NCBI GenBank assembly: GCA_023565505.1
Contig: JAIMBI010000013.1
Coordinates: forward strand, 1 to 64,000
Source of the DNA: Actinomycetes bacterium
GTDB lineage: Bacteria; Bacillota; Sulfobacillia; Sulfobacillales; JAIMBI01
Direction: 5' to 3'
Length of the DNA: 64,000 nt
Shown here: positions 42,919-52,232 of the stretch, one piece after another
Numbering within the stretch: position 1 is the first letter of the stretch
Layout: every line of letters begins with the position of its first letter
Position numbers and translations under genes: made by a program
Notes under the pieces: generated by a model
What the model was told of the DNA's origin: nothing
What the model saw: only the letters and a program-made list of their open reading frames with translations
Database searches by the model: none

Positions 42919-43905
42919 GTGGACCGTGAACTGGCCCTGGAAATGGTGCGCGTGACCGAGGCGGCCGCCATCGCCGCCGGTCGCCTGATGGGCCGGGGCG
43001 ACAAGAACGCCGCCGACCAGGCCGCGGTGGACGCCATGCGGCGTATGCTGCACACGGTGGCGATCCGCGGGACCGTCGTCATCGGCGAAGGTGAGATGGA
43101 CGAAGCGCCGATGCTCTACATCGGCGAGGAAGTCGGCAACGGTCAGGGCGATCCGGTGGACGTCGCCGTCGACCCGCTTGAAGGCACCAACCTCGTGGCC
43201 AAAGGGCTGCCCAACGCCATCGCCGTCATGGCCATCGCTCCGCGCGGGTGCCTCCTGCACGCGCCGGACATGTACATGGAGAAGCTGGTCACGGGGCCCG
43301 GCGGCCGCGGCGTGCTGGACCTGGAGGCCCCCATCGGCGAGAACCTCCGCCGGCTGGCCCAGGCCACGGGCCGCGACGTGAGCGAACTGACCGTGGTGGT
43401 GCTCGACCGGCCCCGGCACGCGGAGCTCATCGCCGACATCCGCAAGGCCGGGGCGCGCATCAAGCTCATCTCCGACGGGGACGTGGCGCCGGCCGTGGCG
43501 GCCTGCCTGCCGGGGTCCGGGGTCGACATGCTGGCGGGGATCGGCGGCGCACCCGAGGGCGTCCTGGCAGCTGCGGCCGTACGCTGCCTCGGGGGCGAGA
43601 TGCTGGCCCGCCTCTATCCGGAAGACCCGCAGGAGGAGGAGCGGGCCCGGAGCATGGGCCTCGGCGACGTGCGGCGAATCCTGACGTTGGACGACCTCGT
43701 CCGCGGTGACGACGTGCTCTTCGTCGCCACGGGGATCACCGACGGCGACTTCGTGCAGGGTGTCCGCTATCAGGGTGACTGGGTGACCACTGAATCCGTC
43801 GTCATGCGCTCGTTGACCGGAACCGTCCGGTTCGTGCGGGCCCAGCACCGTCTCGAGCGCAAGCTCCGGTACGGAAAACAACCATTGGCTGAGGAGGCTT
43901 TATGA
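42919..43905 (+). CDS. glpX: class II fructose-1,6-bisphosphatase GlpX
   Basis: A gluconeogenic enzyme converting fructose 1,6-bisphosphate to fructose 6-phosphate. The opening DRELALEMVRVTEAAAIAAGRLMGRGDKN matches GlpX. Metal site motifs are GEGEMDEAPMLYIGE and DPLEGTNL, and later GGAPEGVLAAAAVRCLGG. About 328 residues, a normal length. The GTG at 42919 is chosen by alignment with the family; one three codons earlier is also possible. It overlaps rho by ATGA. Confidence 0.95.
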   Translation: MDRELALEMVRVTEAAAIAAGRLMGRGDKNAADQAAVDAMRRMLHTVAIRGTVVIGEGEMDEAPMLYIGEEVGNGQGDPVDVAVDPLEGTNLVAKGLPNAIAVMAIAPRGCLLHAPDMYMEKLVTGPGGRGVLDLEAPIGENLRRLAQATGRDVSELTVVVLDRPRHAELIADIRKAGARIKLISDGDVAPAVAACLPGSGVDMLAGIGGAPEGVLAAAAVRCLGGEMLARLYPEDPQEEERARSMGLGDVRRILTLDDLVRGDDVLFVATGITDGDFVQGVRYQGDWVTTESVVMRSLTGTVRFVRAQHRLERKLRYGKQPLAEEAL

Positions 43906-45889
43906 ACCACATTCCCGACCCCCCCGACACGGACCTCGTCGAGACGCCCGTAGCCGTCCGACGGCGACGCCGGGCCCGGTCCCAGGCCACTCCGGGGCCG
44001 GACGTGTCGGAATCTTCCGTTCCCGAGGCCGCCGGTCCGACCACCGAGGCCGCGGCCGCCGAGCCGTCCGGCGAGGGGCCGCGCCGGCGCCGCGGGCGTC
44101 CCGCCCGCCCCGCGGCGGAGGCGGAGACGACCCCGGCGCGCGACGGGGAAGAGGCGACCGCGGAGGGTGGGGTGGCCGGCGCGCGCGGCGGTTCGCGCCG
44201 CCGGCGCCGGGCTCCGGCCGCTCCCGCCGCGGCCGAAGCGCAGGGGGCGGCTCCGGCCGCCGAACCCGCGCCGCCGGCCGAGGCGCCCGCCGGGGCCGCT
44301 GCGCCGGCTCCGACCGAGGCCCCGGCTCCGCCTGAGGCGCCGGCTCCGCCCGAGACGCCCGTGACGCCCGCAGCTCCCCCCGCGCCCGACGCCACGGAGG
44401 CGCCGGCCGCCGCGGCGCCCGAGCCGGCTCCGGCCCCGCCGCGGGTCGAGGCGCCCCCGCGGACGCAGCCGGCCGCCGAGGCGCCGCCGGTCCGGCCCGT
44501 GACCCCGTTCGGGCCTCCGCGGCGGCCCAACGGGCGGCCGGACCACCGTGGTCCGGGACGCGGCCCCGACGGCCGACCCAACGGGCAGGCCCAGCCCCGG
44601 CGGGAGGAGTACCGCCGGGAACCCCGTGAGCCGCAGCTGAGCCTCACCCAGCTCGAGCAGATGACGCTGCTCGATCTCTACAAGCTGGCCAAGAATCTCG
44701 ACATCCAGAACTACCGCACGCTGAAGAAGTCCGAGCTCATCTGGGAGATCCTGCGGGCCCGGACGCACCGCGACGGGCTCATCTTCGCCCAGGGGCTCCT
44801 CGACATCGTGGGCGACTTCGGTTTCCTCCGCCCGGCCGACTTCGCCCGAAGCCGCGAGGACGTCTACGTGTCCGGCTCCCAGATCCGGCGCTTCGACCTC
44901 CGCCCCGGGGACCTGGTCTCCGGTCAGGCCCGGCCGCCGCGGGAGGGCGAGCGGTACTTCGCCCTGCTGCGCGTCGAGGCGGTCAACAACATGCCGCCCG
45001 AGAAGGCCGCGGAGCGGGTCGACTTCGACGCGCTGACGCCCATCTTCCCCAACCGGCGCTTCCGCCTGGAGGTCGGCCGCGACGAGCTGGCCACGCGCTT
45101 GGTGGACATCATCGCGCCCATCGGGATGGGGCAGCGGGGACTCATCGTGGCGCCGCCGAAGGCCGGCAAGACGGTCCTGCTCAAGAAGCTCGCCAACGCC
45201 ATCGCCACCAACCATCCGGACGTGCACCTCATCATCCTCCTCATCGACGAGCGTCCGGAGGAGGTCACGGACATGCAGCGGTCCGTCCGGGCCGAGGTGG
45301 CCGCCTCGACGTTCGACGAGCCCCCCGAGGACCACATCCGCGTGGCCGAGATGGTGCTCGAGCGGGCCAAGCGGCTGGTCGAGACCGGCCGCGACGTGGT
45401 CATCATGCTCGACTCCATCACCCGGCTGGCGCGGGCCTACAACCTCACCATCCCGCCGTCGGGCCGCACCCTGTCCGGCGGGATGGATCCGGCCGCCCTG
45501 CACAAGCCGAAGCGGTTCTTCGGGGCGGCGCGCAACATCGAAGGCGGCGGCAGCCTCACCATCCTGGCCACGGCCCTCATCGAGACGGGTTCGCGCATGG
45601 ACGACGTCATCTACGAGGAGTTTAAGGGCACCGGCAACATGGAACTGCACCTCGACCGGCGGCTCGCGGAGCGGCGCCTGTTCCCGGCCATCGACATCAA
45701 GCGGTCCGGTACGCGGAAGGAAGAGCTGCTGCTGAGCCCGGAGGAACTCGAGTCCATGTGGATGATCCGGAAGGCCATCCACAAGCTCGACACCCCCGAG
45801 GCGACCGAGCTGTTGATGAACAACCTCAAACGGACCCGCTCCAACGCGGACTTCTTCCGGGCCTTCGCGGCGATGGTGGAAAATGGCGG

Positions 45890-45893
<4 letters not shown>
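43902..45893 (+). CDS. rho: transcription termination factor Rho with long N-terminal extension
   Basis: An RNA helicase that ends transcription. The core (about 245-663) has the Rho_N helix ([18 protein letters not shown]), the RNA-binding cold-shock-like domain ([22 protein letters not shown]), Walker A APPKAGKT (418-425) and Walker B-type [16 protein letters not shown]. Residues 20-245 are a low-complexity Ala/Pro/Glu/Arg stretch with RRRR patches, roughly doubling the usual size before the core. Such basic insertions in high-GC Rho proteins bind extra RNA. AGGAGG precedes the ATG, which overlaps glpX. Confidence 0.96.
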
Positions 45894-46562
<669 letters not shown>

Positions 46563-46582
<20 letters not shown>

Positions 46583-48062
46583 CCGCGGCGGCCCCATCCG
46601 CCGCGCCCTCATCTGGAGTCACCTCGCGGTGGCGCTGCTGCTGCTGGCGACGACGGCGGGGTTCTCGTTCGCGGCGTTCCGCCAGTACCTGGTCTACGAC
46701 CAGCAACGGCAGGTCCTCGACCGCGACGAACAGGTGGCGCGCGTGCTGACCGGCTTCTTCACCGGGGCCATCGACGAGCCGACGGCGACGTACCTCCTGG
46801 GCGGACTCGAGGGAGCCCTCGCGGCCCGGGCGTACGTGGTCAACGACAGCGGAGACGTCATCCTGAGCACCGGCCGGCTCAACGTGCCCCCGGCCGCCGT
46901 TCCCCCCGCCGTGCTGCAGCAGGTCCTCTGGCGCGTCACGCCGTGGTCCGGCACGCTGGCGGCGCCGGGCGGCACCGACGTGGTCGCGGGCGTACCCATC
47001 CTCCTGGGGCGGGCGGTCGTCGGCGGCGTCTTCCTGGAGGAGCCGCTGGCCCCGGCCACGAGCCGGGCGGCGGGGCTCTTGGGGCGGCTGCTGCTCGGGG
47101 GAGCCCTCGGGGCTCTGCTCGCCGCCGGGGCGGCCCAATGGCTGGCCCGCCGCCTGTCCCGTCCCCTGGTCGCCCTGCGCGAGGCGGCGACGGCCGTCGC
47201 CGAAGGCCGCCTCGACGTCCGGGTGGCGCCGGAGGGGCCGGAGGAAGTGGCCGAGCTGGGCGTGCGGTTCAACCAGATGGCTGAGAACCTGGCGCGGCTG
47301 GTGGAGGATCTGCGCCGGGAGTCCGCCCTCCGCGACGAGCTTCTGGCGCACGTGGCGCACGACCTGAAGACCCCGCTCACCGCGGTGCGGGGTTACCTGG
47401 AAGCGCTTTTGGACCACGTGCTGACCGGACCGGAGGCCGAGCGCGCCGTCGCGGTCGCGCATCAGGAGACGCTGCGCCTGCAGCGGCTGGTCCTGAGACT
47501 CCTGCAGGCGGCCCGGCTGGAGGCGACGGCGGGGCTCCCCGAGTCCGTGACGCGGTTCGCCGTGGCGCCGTGGCTCCAAGGGCTGATGGCGGCCCTGGAA
47601 CCGGAGGCCGCCTCGCGGGGGGTCGCGCTCGCGCTGGAGGGGGTCGCGGTGGCGGAGGCGACCGGCTATCCGGATGCGCTTGCGGAAGTGGTGCAGAATC
47701 TGGTCGACAACGCCGTCAAGGTGAGTCCCGCCGGGGCCCGGGTGCGGGTGCGCGTCCTCGCGGAGGGCGGCGGCATGCGGGTCGAGGTGGACGACGAGGG
47801 GCCGGGCGTGCCCCCCGAGCTGGCCGAACGGGTCTTCGAACCGTTCGTGACCGGCGACCGGGCCCGATCCGGGGGCAGCACCGGCCTGGGGTTGTCCATC
47901 GCGGCCCGCCTGGTGCGCCGGATGGGCGGGCGGATCCAGCTCGAGCCGCGGCCGGGCGGCGGGACCCGGGCGTGGTTCTGGGTGCCGCTGGCCGCCCCCG
48001 GGCGGGAAGCGGAGGCTCCGCCCCCCCTCGCCGCGGGGCGCGTCGCCGCCGAGGACAGGTGA
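46563..48062 (+). CDS. sensor histidine kinase
   Basis: 499 residues: TM1 (about 17-38), an extracellular sensor of about 130 residues, TM2 (about 173-195) and a HAMP linker (about 197-250, RPLVALREAATAVAEGRLDVRV). The dimerisation/phosphoacceptor helix carries His266 (LLAHVAHDLKTPLTAV), and the ATPase domain has NLVDNAVKVSP (N box), DDEGPGVPP (G1) and STGLGLSI (G2). It is the partner of the preceding regulator. The TTG start at 46563 lies inside that gene. The signal is unknown. An insertion sequence follows closely. Confidence 0.93.
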
Positions 48063-48165
48063 ACGCGGGGGCGCCCCCTCCCGAGGGCGCGACCCACTTT
48101 TGTGAGGTAGGAAGTGGCAGAACTGGCATGATTTCGCAAAGGACTTGAGGCGGCTCAACACGAAG

Positions 48166-48213
48166 ACAGCTCCTCAAAACCTGGGGGTCTCCGCAGACCC
48201 AAGGAGGAGCTGT
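48166..48213 (+). promoter_or_regulatory. inverted repeat that can bury the transposase ribosome site
   Basis: Outer arms ACAGCTCCT (48166-48174) and AGGAGCTGT (48205-48213) and inner arms GGGTCT (48185-48190) and AGACCC (48195-48200) form a two-part hairpin. The ribosome site AAGGAGG at 48201-48207 lies partly in the outer right arm, and the GTG start is 3 bases after it. Confidence 0.7.
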
Positions 48214-48216
48214 AGC

Positions 48217-48477
48217 GTGAGCGTAGCGCAAGCCGCCCCCGTTGACAAGGCCGTGGTGACCCAATTGGTGCAGGCGACGTGGGAGACCTGGTGGGCGCAA
48301 GTCGTTGCGGCCGGCGTGCCGACGGATTTGGCGGCGATCGAACAGGCTGTCGCAGAGCTGGTGCAGCGACTGGGGCAGCTGGCGTTGGCGGCTGCGGGCG
48401 TGCCGGCGGGGCCGCGCGGTGTGTGGTCTGCCGAGCGCCCTTGCGGTGTGTCGATCCCGCCCGGCCGGTCACGGTGA
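48217..48477 (+). CDS. transposase, first frame (orfA) of ISKra4-like element
   Basis: The N-terminal part of the transposase (SVAQAAPVDKAVVTQLVQATWETWWAQVV and LAAIEQAVAELVQRLGQLAL) reads in this frame from GTG 48217 with AAGGAGG 9 bases upstream. About 60 residues look real. Past base ~48410 the frame gives unrelated sequence and stops at 48477, while the family-like sequence continues in the -1 frame. A G-run at 48408-48411 is the likely slip site, by programmed frameshift or mutation. Confidence 0.65.
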   Translation: MSVAQAAPVDKAVVTQLVQATWETWWAQVVAAGVPTDLAAIEQAVAELVQRLGQLALAAAGVPAGPRGVWSAERPCGVSIPPGRSR

Positions 48478-49577
48478 CAGGGATCTTTGGGGACTACACG
48501 CTCGAGCGGCCGTACTACGTGTGCCCCGCGGGGCATGGGTCGGCGACGCCGGCGGACGCGGCGTGGGGGTTGGGGCCGGAGCGGGTGACGCCCGCGTTGG
48601 CGGAGCGGGTGTGTCGGCTGGCGGTCGAGACGCCCTTTGACCGCGGAGCCGCGCTGGTCCAGGCCCTGCTGGGGGTGGCGGTGGACGGGGAGACGCTGCG
48701 GCGGCTCGTCGAAGGGGTGGGGCAGGTGGCCGAAGACGCGGAGCAGGCGGCGCAGGCCGCGGTGGCGGCGGGCTGGGTGCCGGCGCCGACGGGGTCGGGG
48801 CCGGCCGGTTTGATGGTGGCCGTAGATGGTGCCATGGTGCACACCGACGGGGCGTGGCACGAAGCCAAGGTGGGGGTCTGTCAGGCGTTAGGCCGGACCC
48901 GCACTGGGACGTGGGCACGGCAGGGGGATCCCGATTACTGTGTGGGGCTGGAGGCGCGTCCGGCGTTCTGGCAGCGCCTATACGCCCATGCCGCCGCCCA
49001 GGGGGTGGAGAGTCGGCCGTGCCAGCTGATCGTGCTGTTGGGAGACGGGGCGCATTGGATCTGGGACGAGGCGCGGACCTATTTCGGGGGACCGGGTAAG
49101 CAGGTCATCGAGATTCTAGATTTCTATCACGCCGCGGAACCTGTCGGGGCCGTAGCCCATGCGGTGTTTCCGGAGGACGCCGAGGCCGCGGCGGCTTGGG
49201 CGCGGCCGCTACTCGCCATCTTGCCCGAGCAGGGGCCCGGGCCGTTGCAGGCGGCGTTGGCCGCCCTCGCCCCCTCCGACGCGACGGCGGCCGCTGTGGT
49301 CCACCGGGAACGGGCCTACTTCGCGTACCATGCCGACCGCATGGACTATCCCGCCTATCAGCGTCAAGGCTTACCCATTGGGTCCGGAACGGTGGAAAGT
49401 GCGTGCAAGGTGGTGCTGAAACAGCGGGTGAGTCAGGGGGGCATGCGGTGGACGGCGCGGGGGGCTCAGGCGGTGGCGACGCTCCGGGCGTGGCACCGGG
49501 CGGGCCGGTGGGCCGCGTTCTGGGCCAGCCGGCCGCTGGCGCAGCGCGTCCCGCCGCGGCGCCGGTGTGCGGCCTGA
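48411..49577 (+). CDS. transposase, second frame (orfB) of ISKra4-like element
   Basis: The main transposase body, about 388 residues, lacks its own start and depends on a -1 shift from orfA. It has a zinc-finger-like CVVCRAPLRC ... CPAGHG, then DDE-type acidic residues in LMVAVDGAMVHTD, LIVLLGDGAHWIWDEA and PIGSGTVESACK. The C-terminus RVSQGGMRWTARGAQAVATLRAW is typical of ISKra4 transposases. The frame is free of stops, so the copy is young or active. Confidence 0.8.
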   Translation, partial: AARCVVCRAPLRCVDPARPVTVTGIFGDYTLERPYYVCPAGHGSATPADAAWGLGPERVTPALAERVCRLAVETPFDRGAALVQALLGVAVDGETLRRLVEGVGQVAEDAEQAAQAAVAAGWVPAPTGSGPAGLMVAVDGAMVHTDGAWHEAKVGVCQALGRTRTGTWARQGDPDYCVGLEARPAFWQRLYAHAAAQGVESRPCQLIVLLGDGAHWIWDEARTYFGGPGKQVIEILDFYHAAEPVGAVAHAVFPEDAEAAAAWARPLLAILPEQGPGPLQAALAALAPSDATAAAVVHRERAYFAYHADRMDYPAYQRQGLPIGSGTVESACKVVLKQRVSQGGMRWTARGAQAVATLRAWHRAGRWAAFWASRPLAQRVPPRRRCAA

Positions 49578-49615
49578 TCACAATCGCGAGGCACACCCCC
49601 CTCCCGACGGCCCCG

Positions 49616-49645
49616 TTGAGACGGCCGGCGCCTTCGTGGTACACT
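49616..49645 (+). promoter_or_regulatory. promoter of rpmE
   Basis: TTGAGA (49616-49621) and TACACT (49640-49645) with an 18-base spacer, just outside the right end of the insertion sequence and 88 bases before rpmE. It lets rpmE be expressed apart from rho. Confidence 0.6.
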
Positions 49646-49733
49646 TTCGGGGAGTCGTCGGCCGCCGACGCAGGCAGAGGACGCCGAGCCGGTGGGCGGC
49701 GTGTTTTTCGGCTGAGGGGACGGGAGCGAAGGC

Positions 49734-49934
49734 ATGAAGAAGGACATCCACCCCCCGTACGTGCGCGCGACGATCACCTGCTCCTGCGGGGCCGTCTACC
49801 ACGTCGGCTCCACGCGGGAGTCGATGCACGTCGAGGTCTGCGCGCGGTGCCATCCCCTGTTCACAGGGGGGCCGCAGCGGTACGAATCCGGGGGGCGCGT
49901 CGAGCGGTTCAAGAAGAAATACGGCATCCAGTGA
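49734..49934 (+). CDS. rpmE: ribosomal protein bL31 (zinc-binding type)
   Basis: 66 residues: MKKDIHPPYVRATITCSCG with the first Cys pair (CSC), then VEVCARCHPLFTGGPQRYESGGRVERF with CARC, so the zinc-site Cys are present (A-type L31). It sits on the large subunit near the central protuberance. Start ATG; a good terminator begins at its stop codon. Confidence 0.96.
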   Translation: MKKDIHPPYVRATITCSCGAVYHVGSTRESMHVEVCARCHPLFTGGPQRYESGGRVERFKKKYGIQ

Positions 49935-49956
49935 ACAGAGCCGCCGGCTCTGTTTT
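49934..49956 (+). terminator. intrinsic terminator of rpmE
   Basis: A 9-bp stem (AACAGAGCC at 49934-49942 with 49946-49954), 3-base loop GCC and a TTTTCGTTT tail. It starts at the last base of the rpmE stop codon. Confidence 0.85.
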
Positions 49957-49997
49957 CGTTTGGGGCCGGAACGCCGCCCCCGCGGGGAGGGTTGAGG

Positions 49998-51080
49998 ATG
50001 GACAGCCGCATGCGTGCGCGCTTGGATGCCATGGTCGCCCGCCGCGCCCAGCTCGAGGCGGAGCTGGCCCGGCCGGAGGTGGCCCGCGACCCGGTCGCGG
50101 CCCGACGCCTGGGGCGGGAATTGGCCCGGATGGAGGCGGTCCTGGACCGCTACGGCCGGTATCGCGAGGCCGAGCGGGAGACGGCGGACCTGAAGCAGCT
50201 TTTGCGCGAGGAAAGCGATCCCGAGCTCCGCGAGCTGGCGGAGGGTGAGCTCGAGGCCCGGCGGGAAGAGATGGAGCGGCTGGAGGCCGCGCTGGCCGAG
50301 GATCTGCTGCCGCGGGACCCCAACGACGACAAGAACGTGCTGCTGGAGATCCGGGCCGGCACCGGGGGCGAGGAGGCGGCGCTCTTCGCCGGCGACCTCC
50401 TGCGCATGTACATGCGGTTTGCCGAGCGCCACGGCTGGCGCACCGAGATCCTCTCCAGCAACCCCACCGACATCGGGGGCTACAAGGAGGTCATCCTCCT
50501 CGTCGAGGGCGAGGGCGCGTACAGCCGCCTGAAGTACGAGAGCGGAGTGCACCGGGTCCAACGGGTGCCCGAGACCGAGGCCTCGGGCCGGATCCACACC
50601 TCGGCCGCCACCGTGGCGGTGCTGCCGGAGGCCGAGGAGGTGGAGGTGGAGATCAACCCGGAGGACTTGAAGATCGAGACCATGCGGGCCGGGGGCGCCG
50701 GCGGCCAGCACGTCAACAAGACGGAGTCGGCGGTGCGGATCACCCACCTGCCGACCGGCATCTCGGTCCACAGTCAGGACGAGCGGTCGCAGCACAAGAA
50801 CCGCGAACGCGCGATGCGCATCCTGCGGGCCCGCCTGAAGCAGCTGGCGGAGGAGGCCGCGGCGTCGGAAGTCGCGGAGGCCCGGCGGGCGCAGGTCGGT
50901 ACGGGGGACCGCTCCGAGCGCATTCGGACGTACAATTTCCCCCAGTCGCGGGTCACCGACCATCGGGTCAACCTCACCCTGTATCGCCTCGCGGAGGTCC
51001 TCGACGGGGACCTCGACGAGATCATCGACGCCCTGGCGAGCCAGGCGCACGCCGAGCAGCTGGCCGGGCGGGTCCCATGA
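49998..51080 (+). CDS. prfA: peptide chain release factor 1
   Basis: RF1 ends translation at UAA and UAG. The 360-residue protein has the codon-recognition segment [14 protein letters not shown] with the PxT motif (PET) and the catalytic GGQ loop ([24 protein letters not shown]). The rest follows the RF1 pattern ([19 protein letters not shown]). ATG 49998 with GGGAGG upstream is preferred over TTG 49992. It overlaps prmC by ATGA, which modifies its GGQ glutamine. Confidence 0.96.
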   Translation: MDSRMRARLDAMVARRAQLEAELARPEVARDPVAARRLGRELARMEAVLDRYGRYREAERETADLKQLLREESDPELRELAEGELEARREEMERLEAALAEDLLPRDPNDDKNVLLEIRAGTGGEEAALFAGDLLRMYMRFAERHGWRTEILSSNPTDIGGYKEVILLVEGEGAYSRLKYESGVHRVQRVPETEASGRIHTSAATVAVLPEAEEVEVEINPEDLKIETMRAGGAGGQHVNKTESAVRITHLPTGISVHSQDERSQHKNRERAMRILRARLKQLAEEAAASEVAEARRAQVGTGDRSERIRTYNFPQSRVTDHRVNLTLYRLAEVLDGDLDEIIDALASQAHAEQLAGRVP

Positions 51081-51910
51081 GGGCCGACCCGGTTCTCGCC
51101 GCGGCCGCCGAGCGGCTTAAGGCGGCGGGGATTCCGGACCCGGCCCGCGAGGTGCTGGGGCTCGCGGCCCACGCCGCGGGCGTGAGCCTGGAGGAGTGGC
51201 TCTTGCGCAGCCGGCCCCTCGGCGACGACGCGCGCGGTCGGTTCGAGACCCTCGTGGCCCGCCGGGCCCGCCGGGAACCCTACGCCTATCTGGTCGGGCG
51301 GACGACGTTCTACGGACTCGACTTGGTCGTGACGCCGGCGGTGTTGGTGCCGCGGCCGGAGACGGAGCTTTTGGTCGATGCGGCGTTGGCGCACTGTCCC
51401 CCCCGCCCTGGCCGGGTGGTGGACGTGGGGACGGGGTCCGGAGCGCTCGCGCTGGCGCTGGCCCGGCACGGTCCGCCGGTGTGGCGCGTCGAGGCGGTGG
51501 ACATCGACCTCGCGGCCCTCGAGGTGGCGCGGACGAACCGGGACCGCCTGGGGCTCGCCGTGTGTCTGTACCCTTCGGACCTCCTCGCCCAGGTGCGGCC
51601 GGGCATCCTGGGGATTGTGGCCAATCTGCCGTACGTGGCCTGGGGCGACACGGTGGACCCGGAGGTGCGGCACGAGCCTCCGGTCGCCGTCTTCGCCGGC
51701 CCCGACGGGCTCGGCCTCATCCGCCGGCTGGTGGCCCAGGCGCGGGGCCGGCTCGAGCCGGGCGGGTGGCTGGGGCTCGAGGTGGGGGCCGGCCAGGCCG
51801 ACGTCGTGCAGGCATGGTTGGCAACGGCAGGGTTTCGGCCCGTCGGGGTGGAGACCGACTGGGCCGGGATTGGTCGGATCGTCTGGGGGGTGTGGCCCGG
51901 TGGCGTCTGA
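51077..51910 (+). CDS. prmC: release factor glutamine methyltransferase PrmC
   Basis: 277 residues. The N-terminal helical domain binds the release factor ([36 protein letters not shown]). The methyltransferase has [32 protein letters not shown] (SAM loop) and [15 protein letters not shown]. The substrate-Gln motif, normally NPPY, reads NLPY here. Coupled to prfA upstream and overlapping the rhodanese gene downstream by 11 bases. Confidence 0.93.
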   Translation: MRADPVLAAAAERLKAAGIPDPAREVLGLAAHAAGVSLEEWLLRSRPLGDDARGRFETLVARRARREPYAYLVGRTTFYGLDLVVTPAVLVPRPETELLVDAALAHCPPRPGRVVDVGTGSGALALALARHGPPVWRVEAVDIDLAALEVARTNRDRLGLAVCLYPSDLLAQVRPGILGIVANLPYVAWGDTVDPEVRHEPPVAVFAGPDGLGLIRRLVAQARGRLEPGGWLGLEVGAGQADVVQAWLATAGFRPVGVETDWAGIGRIVWGVWPGGV

Positions 51911-52232
51911 CGTCATCTCCGTGGAGGAACTCCGCGCCCGGCTCGCGGCAGGGCTCCCGACCGTGCTCATCGACGTGCGTCTGGGCAAGGTCGGCACGAT
52001 CCCCGGCGCCGTCCCGGTGCCGGTGACGGACCTCGAGGACGCACCGCGCGAGTGGGACCGGGACGCCCTACTGGTGGTCTTCTGCCAGCACGGCCGGGGG
52101 GCGAGCGAGTACGCCCAGGAGGTGCTCCGGGAGCAGGGGTATCCCCACGTCGTGCGGCTTCTGGGCGGGGTGGACGCCTGGCTGGCCGCGGGCGGGCCGA
52201 CGGCCGAGCCGGACGACGGCGGGGAGGGCTGA
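51900..52232 (+). CDS. rhodanese-like sulfurtransferase
   Basis: A single 110-residue rhodanese domain: ISVEELRARLAAGLPTVLIDVR start, GTIPGAVPVPV, and the active loop VVFCQHGRGASEYA with catalytic Cys, then LLGGVDAWLAAGG. It carries persulfide sulfur; the receiver is unknown. GTG 51900 overlaps the end of prmC, and its stop overlaps the ATG of the next gene by one base, so the three are one coupled unit. Confidence 0.88.
   Translation: MASDVISVEELRARLAAGLPTVLIDVRLGKVGTIPGAVPVPVTDLEDAPREWDRDALLVVFCQHGRGASEYAQEVLREQGYPHVVRLLGGVDAWLAAGGPTAEPDDGGEG

Larger units (their letters stand above)
48097..49592 (+). mobile_element. ISKra4-family-like insertion sequence
   Basis: About 1.5 kb between the kinase gene and rpmE that holds one transposase in two frames. 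Possible imperfect ends are TTTTGTGAGGTAGG at 48097-48110 and, inverted, CCTGATCACAAT at 49573-49584. No target duplication is convincing, so the borders are approximate. It breaks the usual rho-rpmE neighbourhood. Confidence 0.65.

Noticed and set aside
48097-49592. Long perfect terminal inverted repeats and a target duplication for the ISKra4-type element
   Set aside because: I found only short imperfect end similarity and no consistent duplicated flank; borders remain approximate.
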